Part shown: positions 46,415 through 55,317 of the stretch, piece after piece | Layout of the letters: each line of letters starts with the position of its first letter | How positions within the stretch are numbered: the stretch's first letter is position 1 | Origin: Anaerosolibacter carboniphilus | Lineage (GTDB): Bacteria > Bacillota > Clostridia > Peptostreptococcales > Thermotaleaceae | Assembly: GCF_014205875.1 (NCBI RefSeq) | Contig: NZ_JACHEN010000019.1 | Location: 36,536-100,535 of the forward strand | Reading direction: 5' to 3' | Length of the DNA stretch: 64,000 nt | The notes under the pieces: generated by a model | The model's input: only the letters and a program-made list of their open reading frames with translations | Database searches by the model: none | What the model was told of the DNA's origin: nothing | Made by a program: the position numbers and the translations under genes

Positions 46415-47293
46415 TTATGCCTTATCCTCTGTAGTTTTTCCCATTAAACCTATCGGACGAACAACCAAAATGAATATTAATAATGCAAAGGCAATCAAGT
46501 CTCTATACTGTGATGAGATATAGCCTGATGTAAGCGTTTCTATAATTCCTAATAAAATAGATCCTATTACTGCTCCTGGCAAGCTTCCCAAGCCTCCAAA
46601 CACTGCAGCAATGAATGACTTCATTGTGATAAATCCTATTTGGGGATATACTGTATATTTCATGCCAAACAACACCCCTGCAATTCCTCCTAGAAGGCCA
46701 CCGAGACCAAATACGATCATAATGATTTGATCCGTATTAACACCCATAAGGGCACTTGCCCTCACGCTATAAGCCGTTGCTCGAATAGCCGTGCCCACCT
46801 TTGTTCTCTCAATAATATATATAAGGGCTGCTAAGCTGATCGTCGAAATAATACACATGATTAAATCCAATCTACCTAAGGATAGATTTCCCAAAGTGAT
46901 TGGCTGAGGCGAAAAGATTTTTGGATATGTCTTAAACGTAGGTCCAATTGTTGCAATCACAATATTTTCAAGAAAAATCGATGCCCCCATGGCTGAAATA
47001 ATGAAATATAGAAATGGAGCATTTCTTTTTCTCAATGGACTGTATGCCACCCTCTCAATTATCAGCGCCAATACACCTGTGCCTAAGCCGGCAAATCCAA
47101 AGGCTATCAGGAATGGTAGTTTAAATGCTGTAATTAGAAAAAAACCCATATAAGCTCCCATCATGATGACGCCCCCATGGGCAAAGTTACTAAAATTCAT
47201 AATGCTATACACTAGGGAATACCCAACAGCCATCAAAGCGTAGACGCTGCCAATAGATAAGCCGTTAATAATTTGCTGCATAAAAGCAGACAT
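46415..47293 (-). CDS. livH: Branched-chain amino acid ABC transporter permease LivH
   Basis: A 292-residue permease: the N terminus QQIINGLSIGSVYALMAVGYSL, then MNFSNFAHGGVIMMGAYM, RATAYSVRASALMGVN and FGGLGSLPGAVIGSI are all standard LivH features. The ATG at 47293 follows GGGGTGAGG. An imperfect hairpin lies between livK and this gene, consistent with livK being expressed in excess. Confidence 0.93.
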   Translation of the reverse strand: MSAFMQQIINGLSIGSVYALMAVGYSLVYSIMNFSNFAHGGVIMMGAYMGFFLITAFKLPFLIAFGFAGLGTGVLALIIERVAYSPLRKRNAPFLYFIISAMGASIFLENIVIATIGPTFKTYPKIFSPQPITLGNLSLGRLDLIMCIISTISLAALIYIIERTKVGTAIRATAYSVRASALMGVNTDQIIMIVFGLGGLLGGIAGVLFGMKYTVYPQIGFITMKSFIAAVFGGLGSLPGAVIGSILLGIIETLTSGYISSQYRDLIAFALLIFILVVRPIGLMGKTTEDKA

Positions 47294-47346
47294 TGACCTC
47301 ACCCCTTATTCCATGGTTATAATAAGACCTTCGTTTCCTAGATATC

Positions 47347-47374
47347 AAGAGAGAGGGGTTAAACCCTCCCTCTT
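47347..47374 (-). terminator. Imperfect hairpin between livK and livH
   Basis: Arms of 11 bp with one mismatch around a six-base loop, without a good T run. It overlaps the livK stop and may stabilise the livK message or cause slight attenuation. Confidence 0.4.
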
Positions 47375-48554
47375 ACTTTGCCGAAAATTTTTGTTGGAAT
47401 ACATATTCTCCGTTTACCATTTTAATAATGGCCGCGTCCTTACCTTCAGGATTGTGAGTATCCTTGCTGATGCTGATTTGCCCAGTAATTCCTTTTACAC
47501 TTGTGGTTTCCAAGGCATCCTTAATCGCTATAGAATCAACGCTATTTGCCTCATTCACTGCCGCTTCTAATAATTTAACAGCATCATAAGCCATATAACC
47601 ATTTAATTCCACTGCAATATTGTATTTAGCTCTATATGCGTCTTTGAAATCCTGTACTTCTGGGTCATTAAAATCTAGATGGTTGACAATATAGCTGCCT
47701 TCAATGGCGTCCTTTGCCATTTCAACTAGGACATCAGAAGGCCATCCATCTCCGCCCATAAGAACTGCATTCATTCCTAATTCTCTAGCTTGATTTGCAC
47801 TGAGAGCTACTTCTTTAAAGAAGTATGGCATGAATATAATTTCTGGATTTACCTCCTTGATCTTGCTTAATTGAGGTCTAAAATCTACATCTCCAGATTT
47901 AAACGCCTCTTTGGCAACGATTTCCCCGCCCTTCTCAACAAAGGTCTTTTCGAAAAATTCTGTTAAACCTTGAGAATAGTCATCGGCTACATCATATAAA
48001 ATCGCAGCCTTCTTCAGGTTAAGAACATCCACCGCATAACCTGCAGCTACAGCTCCTTGATATGGATCTATAAAACATACCCTAAAGTTAAAGGGCTTCA
48101 CTTTGCCGTCCACTACAGTGACCTTTGGATTGGTTGCAACTGTAGCAATATCTGGCACCTTCATTTCCTCCAATACTGAAGAAATGGCTATGGCCTGGCC
48201 ACTGGCATTTGGTCCTATGATGGCAATAACTTTATCCTGGGAGGTCAGTCTCTTCACAGCATTTACAGCTTCTGCTGCATCTCCACGGGTGTCATATCCA
48301 ATGACTTCCACTTGTTTGCCTAGCAGACCACCTTTGGCATTGATTTCTTCAAACATCATCTTCACAGTATTCAATTCACATTGCCCCCATACGGCTTGAT
48401 CTCCTGTCAATGAGCCGATCCAGCCTACCTTTACAACTTCGGGGGCAGAAGGTTCACTGGTATTTTCTTGTGCAGGTTTAGGTGTACAGCCAGCCATGCC
48501 CAAGGACAATATCAATAGTAGAACTAGCATCATAGAACAAATTCTTTTTTTCAT
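47373..48554 (-). CDS. livK: Branched-chain amino acid-binding lipoprotein LivK
   Basis: A 393-residue type I periplasmic-binding-fold lipoprotein. The lipobox is LGMAGC (Cys near residue 22). The domain opens VVKVGWIGSLTGDQAVWGQ and contains AIIGPNASGQAIAISSVLEEMKVP, FRVCFIDPYQGAVAAGYAVDVL and FMPYFFKEVALSANQARELG, matching the Leu/Ile/Val or amide-binding family. The specific ligand is uncertain. The second of two adjacent ATGs is chosen after GGGGAGGGG. First gene of the operon. Confidence 0.93.
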   Translation of the reverse strand: MKKRICSMMLVLLLILSLGMAGCTPKPAQENTSEPSAPEVVKVGWIGSLTGDQAVWGQCELNTVKMMFEEINAKGGLLGKQVEVIGYDTRGDAAEAVNAVKRLTSQDKVIAIIGPNASGQAIAISSVLEEMKVPDIATVATNPKVTVVDGKVKPFNFRVCFIDPYQGAVAAGYAVDVLNLKKAAILYDVADDYSQGLTEFFEKTFVEKGGEIVAKEAFKSGDVDFRPQLSKIKEVNPEIIFMPYFFKEVALSANQARELGMNAVLMGGDGWPSDVLVEMAKDAIEGSYIVNHLDFNDPEVQDFKDAYRAKYNIAVELNGYMAYDAVKLLEAAVNEANSVDSIAIKDALETTSVKGITGQISISKDTHNPEGKDAAIIKMVNGEYVFQQKFSAK

Positions 48555-48765
48555 CATATCCCCTCCCCATTATAATGAAACTTTTTGCCAAATTACATGA
48601 TCATCTTTAAAACCCTTTGATGGTTTCATTTTCATTTTGACGAAAGTTTCAATTTGTAAATTAATATTATAGAAGGTGGACAAATATGAAGGAATAATTT
48701 TTTTATATGGGAATTTTATTTATTACCATAACTCTAGCCTAATATATGCTGTAGAAAATGAAAAA

Positions 48766-48788
48766 AGATAGGGTAATTCACCCTATCT
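48766..48788 (-). terminator. Terminator after the DEAD-box helicase gene
   Basis: AGATAGGGT / ACCCTATCT with a five-base loop, then TTTTTCATTTTC on the minus strand; overlaps the stop codon. Confidence 0.88.
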
Positions 48789-50373
48789 ATCTACCGTTAG
48801 CCGGCTCTGCATTTATTTTTTTTCCTCGAATGCGCATTTTATTCATACGCTTAATAACTCTCTCTGCTTCTTCCACAGGTACTTCTACAAAAGTATACTT
48901 ATCAAATATATCAATCGTACCTACACGATTTCCTGGTAAACCAGCTTCATTGGCAATAGCTCCCAAAATATCTCCAGCCCTTACACGATCTCTCTTACCC
49001 ACATTCATAAACAATCTAGCCATTCCAGCCTCAGAAGCACCAGTATCCTCTAGTGGATCTTCATTATTCCCTGTAAGACTGATTTTATCCCTTTCCATCA
49101 ATAGCTTCGCCAATGCTGCTGCTACATCAATGGAGCTATATTCTTCTGTCAACTTCTCCACCATACCAGTGTATGCAGTTAGATGGCCCTCTTGTATGGT
49201 TTTGATAATTCTGTTAGAGAAAGTCTCTCGTTGTCTTTCCGCAATATCATTGAGGGAAGGAATTGGCTTTCTTCTTATTTTGGTCTTCGTAAATCTCTCA
49301 ATAGTCTTTAATAGACTAATTTGTCTTCCAGTTACGAAGGTATAGGATACGCCTGTTTTTCCAGCACGACCCGTTCTTCCGATCCTGTGAACATAATATT
49401 CGATATCTTCTGGAATATCATAATTGATTACCAAATTTACATTGTCCACATCTATTCCTCTTGCTGCAACATCCGTTGCAATCAAGACTTCAATGGTTCC
49501 TTCCCTAAACTTTTTCATCACCCGATCTCTTTGGCTCTGTTTCAAGTCTCCATGGATTCCTTCTACAAAATATCCTCTACTCTGTAGGCTTTCAACCAAT
49601 TCATCTACACCTTTTTTCGTTCTACAGAAAATCACGGACAAACCTGACTTTTCCATATCCAAAATTCGGGATAAAACCTCAAGCTTATCCTTTTCTTTTA
49701 CTTCAAAATAATACTGTTCAATCAGAGGAACTGTAAGTTCCTGATGAACAACCTTAATTTTTTTAGGCTTTTTTTGATAATTTTTTGCTAAATCCTCAAT
49801 TTCTCTTGGCATTGTGGCCGAAAACAGCACTGTTTGTCTGCCCTCAGGCGTCTCATTCAAGATACTTTCAATATCTTCTAAAAAGCCCATATCCAGCATT
49901 TGATCGGCTTCATCTAATACAACAATTTGAATATCCTGAAGCTTGATTGTTTTTCTACGTATATGATCCAAAAGTCTGCCAGGTGTTCCTACCACAATTT
50001 GAACACCTGACTTTAGCGCCTTTATTTGCCGTTCGATGGGTTGTCCACCATATATGGCTAGGGTTTTTACACCATGCATATGTTTTGCAAACTTACGGAT
50101 TTCATCTGCCACCTGCATGGCAAGCTCCCTCGTCGGTGTCATGATCAGGGCTTGAGGATTTCTCGTGTTAAGATCCAACGCTTGCAGTATAGGCATACCA
50201 AAAGCAGCTGTTTTACCAGTTCCGGTCTGGGCTTGGCCAACAATATCTCTACCTTCTAGCATATCCGGTATTGCGGCTTTTTGGATCGGTGTAGGCTCTT
50301 CAAATCCTAAATCATCTATAGCCCTAAGTATTTCATTTCTTAAACCTAATTCGTTAAATGTTATCATTTCCAT
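48787..50373 (-). CDS. DEAD-box RNA helicase (DeaD/CshA-like) with C-terminal DbpA-type RNA-binding domain
   Basis: A 528-residue cytoplasmic helicase. It shows the Q motif FEEPTPIQKAAIP, Walker A AQTGTGKTAAF, PTRELA, GG, TPGRLLDH, DEAD box VLDEADQMLDMG, SAT, and motif VI HRIGRTGRAGKTG. The C terminus (GDILGAIANEAGLPGNRVGTIDIFDKYTFVEVPVEEAERVI) is the DbpA RNA-binding fold. It likely acts in ribosome assembly or RNA turnover, often cold-induced. The start follows AGGAGAG with wide spacing; a second in-frame ATG two codons later is possible. Confidence 0.93.
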   Translation of the reverse strand: MEMITFNELGLRNEILRAIDDLGFEEPTPIQKAAIPDMLEGRDIVGQAQTGTGKTAAFGMPILQALDLNTRNPQALIMTPTRELAMQVADEIRKFAKHMHGVKTLAIYGGQPIERQIKALKSGVQIVVGTPGRLLDHIRRKTIKLQDIQIVVLDEADQMLDMGFLEDIESILNETPEGRQTVLFSATMPREIEDLAKNYQKKPKKIKVVHQELTVPLIEQYYFEVKEKDKLEVLSRILDMEKSGLSVIFCRTKKGVDELVESLQSRGYFVEGIHGDLKQSQRDRVMKKFREGTIEVLIATDVAARGIDVDNVNLVINYDIPEDIEYYVHRIGRTGRAGKTGVSYTFVTGRQISLLKTIERFTKTKIRRKPIPSLNDIAERQRETFSNRIIKTIQEGHLTAYTGMVEKLTEEYSSIDVAAALAKLLMERDKISLTGNNEDPLEDTGASEAGMARLFMNVGKRDRVRAGDILGAIANEAGLPGNRVGTIDIFDKYTFVEVPVEEAERVIKRMNKMRIRGKKINAEPANGR

Positions 50374-50544
50374 CTTTTCTCATCTCTCCTAATTTCTATA
50401 TCTGTTATTTATGAATGACCCATTATTTCGCATGTATTAATATTAGCATTCTCCTCATAGCAATTTTTTATCCGATTTTGTACAAGCAGTTATATTATAT
50501 GATGATTGTTCATATACTGAAATACAAAGATTGGGGGGCAATTT

Positions 50545-51024
50545 ATGCATTTAAAACCACCGGACAAAAAAACACGCAAAACAATTCCCGTTCATCAAAA
50601 AATGAATGCTTTTAAAATCATGTCTTTATCAAAGCAGCTTGAAAGAATAGTTAAAACAACCTTCTCATGCAGGATATTTACGGATCCTCAAGAGAACACA
50701 TGGACTTTTACATATCACTCCCAAATGGATATCACTATTACCTTGAGTTTTCACGATCATTATACGAAGCATTATTCCCATATTACCATAAAGGAATTCA
50801 ATATACCACACATTTTTCGTGAAAAAAACATCGATAAGGAATTGCTGCATGTTATTCTTAGATTCGTAGAAAATCTAGATTTTGATGTTCTTATCTTTTA
50901 TATAGATTCAATGGCTAATGCAAAGCTATGTAAAAGTTTCAATTTTAAGGAGCTTAGCTATCATGAATTGTTTTTAACGCTTAAACCAAAATTCATCATA
51001 AGGTCTAATGCTTCCGACGTCTAA
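50545..51024 (+). CDS. Hypothetical protein with acetyltransferase-like C-terminal half
   Basis: A 159-residue protein not matched to a named family. The N terminus is basic. The C-terminal half (FREKNIDKELLHVILRFVENLDFDVLIFYIDSMANAKLCKSFNFKELSYHELFLTL) follows the order of GNAT motifs A and B: a helix, a strand and then a position-aligned N-AxLCKSFNF that recalls NxxAxxLYxKxGF. The acetyl-CoA loop Q/RxxGxG/A is missing. It may be a divergent or inactive GNAT protein. GGGGGG precedes the ATG. Confidence 0.6.
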   Translation: MHLKPPDKKTRKTIPVHQKMNAFKIMSLSKQLERIVKTTFSCRIFTDPQENTWTFTYHSQMDITITLSFHDHYTKHYSHITIKEFNIPHIFREKNIDKELLHVILRFVENLDFDVLIFYIDSMANAKLCKSFNFKELSYHELFLTLKPKFIIRSNASDV

Positions 51025-51035
51025 ATCACCAAGAC

Positions 51036-51064
51036 AAAGCCTCGAGCATAATGTTCGAGGCTTT
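51036..51064 (+). terminator. Shared terminator of two convergent genes
   Basis: A 10-bp perfect stem (AAAGCCTCGA and its complement) with a 9-base loop, between the plus-strand hypothetical gene and the minus-strand ABC-F gene. T-rich exits exist on both strands. Confidence 0.7.
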
Positions 51065-51071
51065 ATACTAA

Positions 51072-52628
51072 TTAGATGATTTTGTTGCTCCAGTTTTCTA
51101 CATTCCAAACGTCAGTAATCCAATCTTGATAGAATTCTGGTTCATGGCATACAAATAGAACTGTTCCCTTAAAATCCTTTAAAGCCTTCTTCAATTCTTC
51201 TTTTGCCTCTACATCCAGATGGTTTGTTGGCTCATCCAAAATCAAGACATTACATTCTCTTTGCATCAGCTTGCTCAATCTTACCTTCGCCTGCTCTCCA
51301 CCGCTTAAAACCTTCATTTTGCTCGTTATACGATCATTCCCCAGGCCAGCCAAAGCAAGGGCTTGTCTTACCTCAAACTGAGTAAAGGTAGGAAATTCGC
51401 TCCACAGTTCTTCCAGCGCCGAACGGTCATTATCATAATTTGATTCCTGCTCAAAATAACCTGGAATCACGTAATCCCCATGTTCAACCTTACCATCATA
51501 GGATGGGATGAATCCCAGCAGCGTTTTTAAAAGGGTGGATTTTCCTAAACCATTGCATCCCACGATGGCGATCTTCTGTCCACGCTCTAAGCTAATATTT
51601 AGGGGCTTTGTCAACGGACCATCATAGCCAATCACCAAATCTTTGGTAGTAAAAATGAATCTTCCAGGAGTTCTGGCCTCTTTAAAGAAGAAGGTCGGCT
51701 TTGCCTTTTCCCTGGGTTTTTCAATCAGTTCAATTTTATCCAGTCTCTTCTGACGGCTGTTTGCCATTCCCCGCGTAGCAACTCTCGCCTTATTTCGCGC
51801 AATAAAATCTTCTAGCTTTGCAATTTCTTGTTGCTGTCGGTTAAAGGCATTGATTTGTTGCTCTTTTTTAATTTCATATAATCTCATAAAGTCATTGTAA
51901 TTTCCTACATATCTCGTAAGCTCTTTATTCTCTACATGATAAATAATATTTACAACTTTATTTAGGAATTCAATGTCATGGGATATAAGGACAAAACTAT
52001 TTTCATAATCCTGTAAAAATCTTGTCAACCAATCGATATGCTCTACATCCAGATAGTTCGTCGGCTCGTCCAGAAGCAAGATCGTAGGCTTTTCAAGCAG
52101 CAGCTTTGCAAGAAGTACTTTAGTACGCTGTCCACCACTAAGATCCTGCACCTCTCTGTCAAAGCCAATGGCACCAAGTCCTAGTCCATTTCCGACCTCT
52201 TCTACCTTGGCGTCGATCATATAAAATCCACTGGATTCCAATGTATTTTGGATATCTCCCATATCTTCCAGAAGCTTTTCCAGTTCCGCTTCATCCGCTT
52301 CTGCCATTCGATCTCCAATCTGGAGCATTTCTTCCTCTAGTTCAAACAAATACTTAAAAGCATCCCTTAAAACTTCTCGTATTGTCTTTCCTGGTGTCAA
52401 AATGGTATGTTGATCTAAATAGCCTACCTTCACACGATTTGACCAGATGACTTTTCCCTCATCAGGGGTTAACTTACCAGTAACAATATTTAAGAATGTT
52501 GATTTACCTTCTCCATTTGCACCTATCAATCCTACGTGTTCGCCCTTTAAGAGCCGGAAGGATACATCTTGGAATATGGCACGATCACCAAAACCATGGC
52601 TTATATTTTGAACTGTCAAAACACTCAT
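51072..52628 (-). CDS. ABC-F family ATPase, YfmM-like
   Basis: A 518-residue soluble protein with two ABC domains and no membrane segment. Walker A motifs are GANGEGKST and GCNGLGKST; signatures are LSGGQRTK and LSGGEQAK; Walker B motifs are LLLDEPTNYLD and LILDEPTNHLD. The linker (about residues 240-310) is the charged helical hairpin typical of ABC-F, which acts on the ribosome. The N terminus SVLTVQNISHGFGDRAIF matches the YfmM subgroup. No antibiotic specificity can be predicted. The ATG at 52628 follows AAAGGAG. Confidence 0.9.
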   Translation of the reverse strand: MSVLTVQNISHGFGDRAIFQDVSFRLLKGEHVGLIGANGEGKSTFLNIVTGKLTPDEGKVIWSNRVKVGYLDQHTILTPGKTIREVLRDAFKYLFELEEEMLQIGDRMAEADEAELEKLLEDMGDIQNTLESSGFYMIDAKVEEVGNGLGLGAIGFDREVQDLSGGQRTKVLLAKLLLEKPTILLLDEPTNYLDVEHIDWLTRFLQDYENSFVLISHDIEFLNKVVNIIYHVENKELTRYVGNYNDFMRLYEIKKEQQINAFNRQQQEIAKLEDFIARNKARVATRGMANSRQKRLDKIELIEKPREKAKPTFFFKEARTPGRFIFTTKDLVIGYDGPLTKPLNISLERGQKIAIVGCNGLGKSTLLKTLLGFIPSYDGKVEHGDYVIPGYFEQESNYDNDRSALEELWSEFPTFTQFEVRQALALAGLGNDRITSKMKVLSGGEQAKVRLSKLMQRECNVLILDEPTNHLDVEAKEELKKALKDFKGTVLFVCHEPEFYQDWITDVWNVENWSNKII

Positions 52629-52734
52629 CGTTTTTTCTCCTTTGCTCTTCAATATACATACCTTTCTATTTTATAACAAAATCGTGTAAAGTTCAAAATA
52701 AATAGATGAAAATTTTCTTCTATTTATATAGAAA

Positions 52735-52766
52735 AAATTTGCAGCAGGATGTCCGGCTGCAAATTT
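52735..52766 (-). terminator. Terminator after the unknown 440-residue protein gene
   Basis: Stem AAATTTGCAGC / GCTGCAAATTT extended inside by GGA/TCC around a two-base loop, ending in TTTTTTC on the minus strand. Confidence 0.85.
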
Positions 52767-52768
52767 CT

Positions 52769-54088
52769 TTACTTTCTTGGAGCAAATAGTAATCCCCTTC
52801 GTTTTCTATTTAAGTATTCTTCAATACTCTCAATTCTTTCTTCTACCTCTTTCATTCGAGCCTTAAGCTGATCTATTTCAGTGTTCTGGACAGCATGGCT
52901 TCCTGCTTCTTGCCTTCCAATTTCCTTTACCTCTCTACTTTCTCTCACTTCTTTTTTCTCTATAGAATCCAATATATCCTTCAACCCCCTTAAGTTTTCA
53001 CTCATTATACTGGATGGGCTCCCATCCTTTTCTTTTTTTTTTGATTTCAGTGGGATCTCCGTCGCTTGATCTAAAGATCCAAATCCAATAAAAGAAAATG
53101 CAGGAAATTCTCTACCAAAGGAATAGTTCAATAAATAATTTCTCTTCAAATTTTCGTCATTGCTCAAAAATTTGTAACGCACAAAAGGCTGTTCCTTTGA
53201 TGCTTTCCATAAATAGGGCACACTCCAGGTATTGCCCATATCCATTGTAAAGCTGCTGACAACTTGATCATATTCTGTCCATACGACCCAAAGCTTTTTA
53301 TCATTATATACAAAGGTCGGATAGGAGCAATTTGCAGGATTTGAAACATATTCCTCGGTCATTTTTGTTACTTGGCTACCTTTAATTTTATATCCTTCAT
53401 ATCTAACAACAAGATTTCCCTCTACATATTCACTATAGGTCAAATGAAAATTCTCTTTGCTCGTCATAAGTGTATCTAGATACATCTTATAGTTCGATCC
53501 AAAGGTTAATTGAACGCCAGTACCCCACTTTTTATTGAACGTATCAAAGGTCTTTAGAAAGATTTGTTCTTCTTTTTTTATCTGATTATAATAGCATAAT
53601 ATTAAGCGATCCTTCTCAGTATAAATTTGAAAGGGATTTAGTACCTCTTTTCTTCCTATATCCTCCACCTCATAGGTACTCCATGACTGTTTTTCATATA
53701 GATGGTGATAGATTCTATATCGCCTATCACTTTCTGCACTGGAAACGCAATACAAAATATGAACAGCCTTTTCATAAGCTGCAATGCTTAAATTATATAT
53801 TTTAGTAGAATTTGCCTCAACCAATGTACTCGTATGCCAGGTGCTATTCATATAATCAAGCAATACAATACTTCCATCATTTTTCTGACAAGCTACATAG
53901 AGAGTATCATCTTTATCAATCACCGCATCAAATTCTAAAGAACAATTCTCGATCAGCACAGTTTTTTCTGTGCTCCCTAGAATCTTGTCAAAGTATACCA
54001 ACACAATTTTCTCTTCGCTCCATAGGAAACTGTATATATTCCCAAAGCTGTCACTTGCTAAAACACTGGACTGATTTACAAAACCCAT
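52769..54088 (-). CDS. Unrecognised protein: likely beta-propeller-like repeats with C-terminal coiled coil
   Basis: A 439-residue protein with no signal peptide. Residues 1 to about 330 carry many short strand-rich units with Trp or Tyr at regular places (for example SFLWSEEKIVLVYFD, LWVVWTEYDQVVSSFT), which resembles BNR/propeller repeats. The end (about 355-440) is Lys/Glu-rich and ends in a coiled coil (DQLKARMKEVEERIESIEEYLNRK). I do not recognise a family. The ATG at 54088 follows GGGTGGTGAGG. It is divergent from the Cys-rich gene at 54325, sharing a 236-bp region. Confidence 0.6.
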   Translation of the reverse strand: MGFVNQSSVLASDSFGNIYSFLWSEEKIVLVYFDKILGSTEKTVLIENCSLEFDAVIDKDDTLYVACQKNDGSIVLLDYMNSTWHTSTLVEANSTKIYNLSIAAYEKAVHILYCVSSAESDRRYRIYHHLYEKQSWSTYEVEDIGRKEVLNPFQIYTEKDRLILCYYNQIKKEEQIFLKTFDTFNKKWGTGVQLTFGSNYKMYLDTLMTSKENFHLTYSEYVEGNLVVRYEGYKIKGSQVTKMTEEYVSNPANCSYPTFVYNDKKLWVVWTEYDQVVSSFTMDMGNTWSVPYLWKASKEQPFVRYKFLSNDENLKRNYLLNYSFGREFPAFSFIGFGSLDQATEIPLKSKKKEKDGSPSSIMSENLRGLKDILDSIEKKEVRESREVKEIGRQEAGSHAVQNTEIDQLKARMKEVEERIESIEEYLNRKRRGLLFAPRK

Positions 54089-54324
54089 AACCTCACCACC
54101 CCATAAAATAATATATTCCTTAGCAGCCTTCATGAACCATCATTAATGAAAATGAATAGGATATAGCATACATTTCTAGAGCAAACCCCTTCATATCACC
54201 ATATTCAGGATTCATATAAAATATGACAAATTCCATAACATGAGTAACATAAAACTACCTGTAGAATATACTGGCATTAGAAATAAATATTTCTAAATAT
54301 TTTTGATGATAAGGAGGTAAGCTT

Positions 54325-55266
54325 ATGGCAGGCAACCATAACAATGATGTATTAGGTCTTTCTATTACCGATAGATGCTGTAAGGGTAATACAGGTTGTG
54401 ATTGGGACGGCACGCTTCGAAGAGTCGTCAATGAACCAATATATGTTCAAAAAGTGTATGATGCAGCCCTATTTAATCTTCAAGGTTTAAGAACTGCAGC
54501 GAATCAAGTATTCTCTCCATCACTAGGAGCAGGTGCTCGAATCATCAGAATACTAGACATACGTTGTAGAAAATTCTTTAACCCTGCAAATATTAATGAT
54601 GCAAGAAATTTAAGAGCAATCCCTACAACAACCATTTCTGGTGGAGACATTGTAGAAGATGGCTGTGGAAATCCTGTACGTGTCATCGGTCCTGATGGTA
54701 CTGCTTCTGAAACAATCGTCTTTGTAAATACAGAAGATTGTGACGAAGAAGGGAAAGGCACTCCTATTTTTGGTACACAGAATATCGAAATCGTTGGAAG
54801 TGTTGTAGTAGAAATCGATGTCATATTCACAGATGATTGTGATAAGGAATGCGAAGTAACTTTAAGCGCAACCATTCCAATTGGCTCTGAACAACATCCA
54901 CTATTGCTCACTAACTTCTTTGAATTGTGTATTCCATCTGTATTTGACACAGCATTCTTACCAAGATTCACTGAGTTCTGCAACATTAGCTGTGAAACAA
55001 GATTAGCAACAAATAGTATTTCAAGGGATATCATGATTGACCCCAGAACTGGAACAGTCAGAGCAAACCTATTGATCGCTTTGTGCGTAACTTGCGAGAA
55101 GAAGATCATCGTTCCTGTACAGTTATGCGTATTGTCTACCGGTTTCCCAGTACTCTCAGCTGAAGTTGCACCTATTTGCTCCAGCTTCCCACAGTTATTC
55201 CCAGATCAAATTGATAGGCGTCGCCCCTGTGCACAAGAGGCTGAAGTTGAAGTTGAAACAGAATAA
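54325..55266 (+). CDS. Cys-rich protein, unrecognised; possible spore-coat or exosporium-type protein
   Basis: A 313-residue protein with about 20 Cys, many in spaced patterns (TDRCCKGNTGCDWDG, DDCDKECEV, CNISCETR, CVTCEKK), no signal peptide and no membrane segment. Strand-rich pairs such as VEIDVIFTDDC and IVPVQLCVLS repeat through the middle. It ends in an acidic AEVEVETE tail. The strong ribosome site AAGGAGG sits 7 bp before the ATG. Cys-rich, leaderless proteins of this kind in spore-formers are often coat components, but no family is recognised and that role is speculative. Confidence 0.6.
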   Translation: MAGNHNNDVLGLSITDRCCKGNTGCDWDGTLRRVVNEPIYVQKVYDAALFNLQGLRTAANQVFSPSLGAGARIIRILDIRCRKFFNPANINDARNLRAIPTTTISGGDIVEDGCGNPVRVIGPDGTASETIVFVNTEDCDEEGKGTPIFGTQNIEIVGSVVVEIDVIFTDDCDKECEVTLSATIPIGSEQHPLLLTNFFELCIPSVFDTAFLPRFTEFCNISCETRLATNSISRDIMIDPRTGTVRANLLIALCVTCEKKIIVPVQLCVLSTGFPVLSAEVAPICSSFPQLFPDQIDRRRPCAQEAEVEVETE

Positions 55267-55317
55267 AGCAATAACTAAAAAACACTCGGAAGAGTGTTTT
55301 TTAGTTATTGCTTTATT
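55262..55317. terminator. Bidirectional terminator containing both stop codons
   Basis: A perfect 26-bp stem with a GGAA loop, including a CACTC / GAGTG clamp and T-rich flanks on both strands. The plus-strand gene stops at 55264-55266 and the minus-strand gene at 55305-55307, so both stop codons lie inside the arms. Confidence 0.88.

Noticed and set aside
48576..48651. GAAACTTT and AAAGTTTC inverted pair in the livK leader
   Set aside because: The arms are 60 bases apart and short; no known riboswitch or T-box features are present, so a regulatory RNA cannot be supported.
54133..54324. CATACATT and CATATAAA sequences resembling sigma-E or sigma-K -10 elements before the Cys-rich gene
   Set aside because: No -35 element of the right sequence at the right spacing accompanies any of them, and such strings are common in AT-rich DNA.
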